Below, piece by piece: positions 39,626 to 44,991 of a stretch of 44,991 nt of DNA. Below the pieces are notes generated by a model, which saw only the letters and a list, made by a program, of their open reading frames with translations, did no database searches and was not told the DNA's origin. The translations under genes were made by a program, and so were the position numbers. Numbering within the stretch: position 1 is the first letter of the stretch; the number at the start of each line of letters is the position of its first letter. Origin of the DNA: Clostridia bacterium. GTDB taxonomy: Bacteria; Bacillota; Clostridia; Christensenellales; Aristaeellaceae. The stretch lies in assembly GCA_024404245.1 (NCBI GenBank), contig JAKSQH010000008.1, positions 1 to 44,991 of the forward strand, in the 5' to 3' direction.

Positions 39626-41617
39626 ATGAAAAAGCTGGTTTCAATACTGATGTTACTCGTAATGCTGTGCGGCATCTGCGCCGTATCCGCTGAGGACGCG
39701 CCCGTTTATCTGTACACGGGACCGGACTATGATTACGATCATCTGACGGTCGGCAATACAACGAAGATGAGCGGCAACTTTACAACCTCTGTATGGGGCA
39801 GCAACACCGCGGATCTTGACGTTCGCGCGCTTGTGAACGGATATAATCTGATCCGCTGGGATTACGGCAACGGCAATTTCAATATTGACGGTTCCGTGAT
39901 CACCGGCCTGAATGTGATTGATGACGCGGAAGGAAACCGTACCTTCCAGTTCACAATCGGTGAGGATCTGGTTTGGAGCGACGGTACACCCATTACCGCG
40001 TACGACTATGCTTTCGGTATTCTGATGCAGGTTGCCCCGCAACTCCGCGAACTGGGCGGCGATACGGATAACTATGCCTGCCTGCTCGGTATGAAAGAAT
40101 GGAAGAACGGTGAGGCCGATAAGCTTGCCGGCGTGAGCGTACTCAATGATCAGATTCTGGCGCTGACGATCGCAAAGGAATACCGTCCGTTCTTCTACGA
40201 ACTGGGTCAGCTGATGTGTTATCCGATGCCCGTATCCGTTATTGCTCCCGGCTGCGCGGTCAGAAGCGATGATGCCGGTATCTGGGTCGAGGGTGAGATG
40301 ACTGCCGATTTGCTTCGGGAAACCATGCTGAACCCCGAGAAGGGCTATCTGTCCCATCCTTCCGTTGTCAGCGGACCTTACAGGCTGGTTTCCTATGACG
40401 CGGAAAACGGAACAGCAGAATTTGAAGCGAATGAGTATTTCAAAGGCAATGCGAATGACGCGAAACCGCAGATTCGTTATCTGACCTATACGCTTGCGGA
40501 TAACGCGACGATGATGGATAAGCTCGCGAACGGCGAGTTCGGACTGCTGAACAAATGCATGCGGGAAGATGCGGTTACCGCCGGAATCCAGCTGGTCGGC
40601 GGTGAGAACTACGCTATGCAGTCCTATCCGAGAGTCGGTCAGAGCTTTTTCTCCTTCTGCTGCGAAAAAACCGCTGTATCCGGTCAGAAGGTGCGTCAGG
40701 CAATTGCATACTGCCTTGACAAGGATCAGCTTGTCTATGATTACTCCGGTAACTACGGTCTGCGCGTGGATGGATACTACGGTATCGGTCAGTGGATGTA
40801 TGAAGCCGTGAACGGTGCCATTGCCGCGCCTGTGCAGGAACTGAAGGAAGACGCATCCGCGGAGGAAACCGCCGCGTACGAAGCCGAACTGGAAGAGTGG
40901 GCGGAACTGAACATGGATGATATCCGTGTTTACAATCTTGACATCGAAGCCGCCGTAAAGCTGCTTGAGGAAGACGGCTGGTCACTGAACCGGAACGGTG
41001 AAGCTTTTACCGCGGGCGAGGATGATGTGCGCTGCAAGGAAATCGGCGGCGAGATTGTCGCGCTTGATCTGAAGATGATCTATCCTGAAGGCAACAACAT
41101 TGCCGGCAGCCTGAATGACACCTTTATCAATCATCTTGCCGAAGCCGGCGTCAAGGTAACCGCGGAGCCTGTGGCATTCACGGAACTGCTTGATATGTAT
41201 TACCGCCGCACGGCACGTGACTGCGATATCATTTATCTGGCTTCCAACTTTGAAATCGTGTTTGACCCGTGGCCGACCTTTGATCCGGCGGATGCCGACA
41301 CCGGTCTGACGAATTACACCGCGGTCAGAGATGATGAGCTATGCGCGCTGGCGAAGGACATGTCCATGACCGAGCCCGGGGACAACCTGACCTATGTGAA
41401 GAAGTGGCTTGCTTTCCAGGCACGTTATGAAGAAGTGATGCCGTCAATACCGGTTTACAGTAACGTTTATTTCGACTTCTTCACACGGTGCCTGCAGCAG
41501 TATCAGATTGTGGAGAACGCGACCTGGTCGCAGGCGATCATCGAGAGCCAGATGGGCGATCCGGAAGCGCCTGAAGCGGAAGCTGAAGAAGACGGAGAAG
41601 AGATCATTTTTGAGTGA
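39626..41617 (+). CDS. Peptide-type ABC transporter substrate-binding protein (SBP family 5)
   Basis: A 663-residue exported protein. The signal peptide is residues 1-22 (cleavage SA before ED); no lipobox is clear. The family 5 fold begins with LVWSDGTPITAYDYAFGI (about 115-132), then GPYRLVSYDAENGTAEFEAN and VRQAIAYCLDKDQLVYDYSG (about 360-379). It should bind an oligopeptide or other large solute. The last 30 residues are acidic (EAPEAEAEEDGEEIIFE), unusual for the family. No permease or ATPase gene adjoins it. AAAGGAG precedes the ATG; a terminator follows. Confidence 0.92.
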   Translation: MKKLVSILMLLVMLCGICAVSAEDAPVYLYTGPDYDYDHLTVGNTTKMSGNFTTSVWGSNTADLDVRALVNGYNLIRWDYGNGNFNIDGSVITGLNVIDDAEGNRTFQFTIGEDLVWSDGTPITAYDYAFGILMQVAPQLRELGGDTDNYACLLGMKEWKNGEADKLAGVSVLNDQILALTIAKEYRPFFYELGQLMCYPMPVSVIAPGCAVRSDDAGIWVEGEMTADLLRETMLNPEKGYLSHPSVVSGPYRLVSYDAENGTAEFEANEYFKGNANDAKPQIRYLTYTLADNATMMDKLANGEFGLLNKCMREDAVTAGIQLVGGENYAMQSYPRVGQSFFSFCCEKTAVSGQKVRQAIAYCLDKDQLVYDYSGNYGLRVDGYYGIGQWMYEAVNGAIAAPVQELKEDASAEETAAYEAELEEWAELNMDDIRVYNLDIEAAVKLLEEDGWSLNRNGEAFTAGEDDVRCKEIGGEIVALDLKMIYPEGNNIAGSLNDTFINHLAEAGVKVTAEPVAFTELLDMYYRRTARDCDIIYLASNFEIVFDPWPTFDPADADTGLTNYTAVRDDELCALAKDMSMTEPGDNLTYVKKWLAFQARYEEVMPSIPVYSNVYFDFFTRCLQQYQIVENATWSQAIIESQMGDPEAPEAEAEEDGEEIIFE

Positions 41618-41657
41618 TTATCCGCCTGAAAAGAAAAAAGAAACATCACGTAATAGC

Positions 41658-41692
41658 GGAGGAGACAATCATCATGATTGTCTCCTCCTTTT
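41658..41692 (+). terminator. Terminator of the binding-protein gene
   Basis: GGAGGAGACAATC with GATTGTCTCCTCC (41658-41688), a perfect stem, then TTTT. Confidence 0.85.
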
Positions 41693-42013
41693 GTTCAAAA
41701 AAATATCGATATGTTGTTTATTTTTTCCCACATTACAACAAGCAATAGACAAATTTGGGAAAACAGGACGCGCCTACGGACGGAAAAGATTACATGTATC
41801 GGTGCAAACGGTCAACATTAATATAACAATAAAATAACAAAAGCCGAATATATCACAAAAATGCGATGGGGATTTATATGACTAAACCGTTACGAAAACG
41901 TTTACAAATAACACTTTACAGCATATTGACTAAAGTTACGGGTAAAAAAACAATAAGCGAACAAAAAAAAACGATTATTCGTTCCAAATGTAACCGGTCA
42001 TATAACCATGAGT
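41693..42013. promoter_or_regulatory. Long AT-rich intergenic region with a LacI/CcpA-like site
   Basis: About 320 bases without a gene. GAAAACGTTTACA (41894-41906) resembles a cre or LacI-type operator and shares AAACGTTTACA with 21467-21477. A TTGACT (41926-41931 region) and several A-runs are also present. I see no structured RNA. Confidence 0.35.
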
Positions 42014-42022
42014 TGCTATGAT
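42014..42022 (+). promoter_or_regulatory. Extended -10 promoter of the repeat-protein gene
   Basis: TGCTATGAT (42014-42022) is an extended -10 box. No good -35 is seen. The start near 42029 gives a leader of about 86 bases to the ATG at 42115. Confidence 0.5.
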
Positions 42023-42114
42023 ATCAGTGTAGAGATGTCGAAGTAGGCTTATCTTTCTCTGCATGAGGAACGAGTTTTCGTCACAAGACGGATGATACAT
42101 CGGGAGGGACTGAA

Positions 42115-43674
42115 ATGAAAAACCTGTTCAACAAGCTGATCGCTCTGGCTCTGGTGCTTGCGATGGCGTGCGCTCTCTTCACCGGCGTTTTTGCCGAGGA
42201 AGCGGTAACCGTCGAAACCGAAGCAGCGGAAGTTATCGTTGAAGAACCCGCTGCCGAAGCAGAAATTGCTCCCGCGGAAGAAGCACCTGTGGCTGAAGTG
42301 CCTGTGGCTGCCGAAGAACCCGCGGAAGAGGTTCCCGCTGTCGAAGTTGCGGCTGAGGAAACTCCTGCAATGAGCGCCGCCGAAGAACCCGCGGTTGAAG
42401 AAGTCAAGACCGAGGAACCCGCCGCCGAAGAACCCGCGGTTGAAGAAGTCAAGGCCGAGGAACCCGCCGCCGAAGAACCCGCGGTTGAGGAAGTCAAGGC
42501 TGAAGAACCCGTTGCGGAAGAACCCGCGGTTGAGGAAGTCAAGACTGAAGAACCCGCTGCGGAAGAACCCGCGGTTGAGGAAGTCAAGGCTGAAGAACCT
42601 GCCGCCAAAGAACCCGCGGTTGAAGAAGCCAAGGCTGAAGAATCCGCCGCCGAAGAACCCGCGGTTGAGGAAGTCAAGGCTGAAGAACCCGCTGTGGAAG
42701 AACCCGCGGTTGAGGAAATCAAGGTCGAGGAACCTGCTGCTGAAGAACCCGTCGTTGAAGAAGTCAAGGTAGAAGAACCTGTTGCCGAAGAACCTGTCGT
42801 TGAAGAAGTCAAGGAAGAAGAACCTGTTGCTGAAGAACCCGTCGTTGAAGAAGTCAAGGAAGAAGAACCTGTTGCCGAAGAACCCGCTATCGAAGAAACC
42901 AAATCCATCACATATGTAAGCATTGCTCCGATGGAAAATAAAGAGTATTATTACGGTGACAAGATGGTTCTGGTTGCTTACGCCAGCGATAAACTTCCTC
43001 AGGATGCCATATGGCAGATCTGCGCCGGCATTTCTGAAAATGACGCGGACTGGAAAGTATACGCTGTCGGCGGAGACTGCTGCTTCATCACACTGACAAA
43101 AGCAAATGCCGGATGCGCCTATCGCGTGGTACTGCCCAACGGAACAAAGTCCAATGCTTATGTTCCCGTTGCCAAGGATCGCCCGGTTGAAGAAACCGAA
43201 GAAATTGAAGAAGAACCTGCTGAAGCTGAAGAAGAAACCGTGACCGAAGAGATTACTGAGACCGAAGAACCGGTTGAAGTTGAAGAAGTTATTGAAGAAG
43301 AAATCATAGAAGAAGAGATTGCCGAAGAAGTTATCGAAGAAGAAACCGCGGAAGAGACGATCGAAGAAGAGATTGCCGAAGAAGAAACCGTGGAAGAGAC
43401 GATCGAAGAAGAAACCATTGCGCCGGAGCGCTTCGTACGCATTACCACCAATGTGCCGCAGGGTACAGTACCGTATTTCGGCGAAACGATTGTTCTGACA
43501 GCAAATCCGGAAAACTTTGATGATGCTGCTTATAGCGTACAATGGTTCCGGTCTACTGACGGAGTGAACTGGAAGAAGATCAAGGGCGCCAACGGGCAAA
43601 CGTATACCTTTATTCTGGATGAGAAAAATTGTTCATATTATTGGCGCGTAAGTATTGAAACGATAGAAGAGTAA
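42115..43674 (+). CDS. Secreted acidic repeat protein with two beta domains
   Basis: A 519-residue exported protein. The signal peptide ends near residue 27 (VFA before EEA). Residues 28-93 are rich in A, E, P and V. Residues 94-258 are eleven 15-residue repeats of the type [15 protein letters not shown]. Two beta domains follow: about 263-350 ([20 protein letters not shown]) and about 441-519 ([16 protein letters not shown], then [20 protein letters not shown]), the latter Ig-like. They are linked by a second acidic E/I/V/T stretch (355-437). No LPXTG or anchor is present. GGGAGGG precedes the ATG. The protein is strongly acidic and could span the wall or bind cations or partner proteins; this is inference. 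Confidence 0.85.
   Translation: MKNLFNKLIALALVLAMACALFTGVFAEEAVTVETEAAEVIVEEPAAEAEIAPAEEAPVAEVPVAAEEPAEEVPAVEVAAEETPAMSAAEEPAVEEVKTEEPAAEEPAVEEVKAEEPAAEEPAVEEVKAEEPVAEEPAVEEVKTEEPAAEEPAVEEVKAEEPAAKEPAVEEAKAEESAAEEPAVEEVKAEEPAVEEPAVEEIKVEEPAAEEPVVEEVKVEEPVAEEPVVEEVKEEEPVAEEPVVEEVKEEEPVAEEPAIEETKSITYVSIAPMENKEYYYGDKMVLVAYASDKLPQDAIWQICAGISENDADWKVYAVGGDCCFITLTKANAGCAYRVVLPNGTKSNAYVPVAKDRPVEETEEIEEEPAEAEEETVTEEITETEEPVEVEEVIEEEIIEEEIAEEVIEEETAEETIEEEIAEEETVEETIEEETIAPERFVRITTNVPQGTVPYFGETIVLTANPENFDDAAYSVQWFRSTDGVNWKKIKGANGQTYTFILDEKNCSYYWRVSIETIEE
42394..42888 (+). repeat. Eleven tandem 45-base repeats inside the acidic protein gene
   Basis: Exactly eleven units of 45 bases encoding 15 residues each (pattern VEEVK-x-EEP-x-x-E-E-P-x). 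Units differ at silent and conservative positions. The last three carry V and E at places where the early ones have A or T. The array length may vary by slippage or recombination. Confidence 0.9.
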
Positions 43675-43763
43675 TCAGTTTTTCCGGAGCCGGCTCCTGA
43701 CAGTCAGCTCCGATTCGGCGTCTATACAGAAGAGGAACATACATCAGCTTGGAGGTCGTCCAT

Positions 43764-44991
43764 ATGAAGAATTATCTGAAACGGTTTACAGCATGGGTCA
43801 TGTCATTGGTTATGATAATGACTATGATGCCGACCACAGGTTTGGCAACGTGGGGTACACTCGATCCCCTGGGCGGAACAAAACCACCTGTTATCACCTT
43901 CAGGTTTGTTGATGAAACGGGAGGGGACTACCTTGGCCTTAACGATGTTGTTAAGATTCCCGATTATACGCCCGGTCAATATGAAAACCAGGTACAAATC
44001 GGTAATCTGGTGAATTGGGCGGAGAAAAGGAATAATTATTCCATATCCGCACTCGGGGCAAAGCTGAATCAGTGCTATGATGATACTATTTCTTATGAAA
44101 TTATCAGAAAAGATAACGGTCAGCGTATTTATGATCAATGGGGCGCTATTCCAAAACAGGATGCCGATGTTGAAGTAATCTGCCATGTTAACCGCATGGC
44201 GTATGAGTATTCCTATAACTATAACGGCTGGGACATGTATGATAATCAGCCGGCAGGAAACCATTCCGTAATTGATACCCCGCAAGGACCGATGCAAGGT
44301 GGTAACTTCAAGCTCAGCATCAGAGTCGGCGATGTCGTTCATGTCTGGCCTGTGCCTCACATGACTCTGAGAGATGACGTTTACTTCGGAACAACGGATC
44401 ATAATATATACGCTTGGTTGGCGGATATCAATCTCAGTGCGTCATCAACCTTTAATAAGAATACTGTTTACTATGAAAACGTACAGAATTCGAAAATCAA
44501 TCCGCAGAAATATTATGCCGGAGCTTATTCTTCCTATTTTATAATGCCCGCGCGTTCTGTTAATATGCAGGGCCACTTCTCGAAACTGTCCGGCCTCTCG
44601 GAAGTAACGATCAAGTCGGAAAGTATCCAATATGTATATAACGGAAAGGTTCAGAAATATGATGTTTATACGGTAACCGGTAAGGATAGTACCGGACTCC
44701 CGGTAAACTTCAAAAAAGAAAATGATTATACCTTTACGGCAACTATTCAGGGACAGACTGCCAAATATATCATCGAATCCACATCAAGTGTAAAGAATGT
44801 TACTGACAGCAAGGATAGCAATAATACATTTACATACAGCGCGACCGGTGGCCTGGTAGCGACCGGTGGCGTAAAGACTCAGTTCGGCAGAATTGATATT
44901 CTTCCTATTAATGTCACGCTGACGAGTGGCAATGCCGAGAAGGTATATGACGGCACAGCGCTGACGAACGCGGATGTGGCGGACAAGCTGG
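43764..44991 (+). CDS. Large cell-surface protein, N-terminal part (runs off the window)
   Basis: An open frame of at least 409 codons with no stop before the window end. TTGGAGG lies before the ATG at 43764. The protein opens MKNYLKRFTAWVMSLVMIMT, a signal peptide with cleavage probably after GLA. Segments rich in aromatic and asparagine residues follow, then near residues 390-405 ITSG-like NVTLTSGNAEKVYDGTALTN, typical of the YDG/MBG-type repeats in large clostridial surface adhesins. It follows the acidic repeat protein by 89 bases without a terminator, so the two are likely one operon. Anchor and full length are not visible. Confidence 0.85.
   Translation, partial: MKNYLKRFTAWVMSLVMIMTMMPTTGLATWGTLDPLGGTKPPVITFRFVDETGGDYLGLNDVVKIPDYTPGQYENQVQIGNLVNWAEKRNNYSISALGAKLNQCYDDTISYEIIRKDNGQRIYDQWGAIPKQDADVEVICHVNRMAYEYSYNYNGWDMYDNQPAGNHSVIDTPQGPMQGGNFKLSIRVGDVVHVWPVPHMTLRDDVYFGTTDHNIYAWLADINLSASSTFNKNTVYYENVQNSKINPQKYYAGAYSSYFIMPARSVNMQGHFSKLSGLSEVTIKSESIQYVYNGKVQKYDVYTVTGKDSTGLPVNFKKENDYTFTATIQGQTAKYIIESTSSVKNVTDSKDSNNTFTYSATGGLVATGGVKTQFGRIDILPINVTLTSGNAEKVYDGTALTNADVADKL

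Noticed and set aside
39463-39693. A 76-codon plus-strand frame after the small RNA unit
   Set aside because: It has no ribosome site, overlaps the start of the binding-protein gene in another frame and has no protein-like pattern.
42394-42888. Regularly spaced repeats that could suggest a CRISPR array
   Set aside because: The 45-base units are contiguous, in frame and translated. There are no unique spacers and no cas genes.
42049-43599. Long minus-strand frames rich in F/N or in S/T/A, antisense to the acidic repeats
   Set aside because: They are complements of GAA and GAG codons in the repeat gene. The apparent Phe-rich or Ser-rich repeats arise from the 45-base tandem array and have no start signals.

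Overview
The window looks like a chromosomal segment from a Gram-positive anaerobe of the Clostridia (Bacillota), probably an uncultured gut or rumen lineage. That placement is an inference. It rests on the ylxM-ffh-rpsP-khpA and rimM-trmD gene order, class A RNase P RNA, Lpl-type sugar ABC transporters without their own ATPase, an ABC gene pair of Gram-positive type, strong AGGAGG ribosome sites and sigma-A-like promoters. GC content is moderate, roughly 50-55% by eye. I saw no tRNA, rRNA, CRISPR array, insertion sequence or complete prophage.

Region 1 (1-8.7 kb) is accessory. It holds two leftward genes of unknown function, a patch of gene debris (1.27-1.65 kb), a leftward operon for a small membrane protein plus an ABC exporter, and a divergent gene for a 612-residue fusion of two acetyltransferase domains and a SAM methyltransferase. 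A perfect 7-5-7 inverted repeat sits between the two divergent promoters. A NadM-like nucleotidyltransferase and a TM1586-type nitroreductase follow.

Region 2 (8.7-26.2 kb) holds catabolic and transport modules. These are an AraC regulator followed by a corrinoid protein and a UroD-fold methyltransferase, a second AraC-type regulator facing a GH43 glycosidase, a truncated RbsC-type permease with an 88-residue coiled-coil membrane protein, a MacB-like export system with two adaptors, thrH, a cytoplasmic GH5 glucanase, and a complete Lpl-type sugar uptake operon ending in its own AraC regulator. The layout suggests plant-polysaccharide use, with import of oligosaccharides and cleavage inside the cell.

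Region 3 (26.2-36.8 kb) is housekeeping and reads mostly leftward: ylxM-ffh-rpsP-khpA, a terminator, then rimM-trmD-membrane protein-barstar-like-MBL hydrolase-comEC-holA. The holA gene appears to start at CTG. Beyond the divergent ylxM/tadA promoters lie tadA, a secreted metallo-beta-lactamase-fold protein with a lamin-tail-like end, and rnpB.

Region 4 (36.8-45 kb) is cell-surface oriented. It has a DegV protein, two overlapping VanY-type carboxypeptidases, a short promoter-terminator unit that could make a small RNA of about 50 nt, an orphan peptide-type binding protein, a secreted acidic protein with eleven exact 15-residue repeats, and the start of a large surface protein that runs off the window.

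No single cluster is clearly a new defence or biosynthetic system. The observations most worth following are the GNAT-GNAT-methyltransferase fusion with its shared operator, the small RNA unit at 39.4 kb, the CTG start of holA, and the repeat protein paired with the surface protein.
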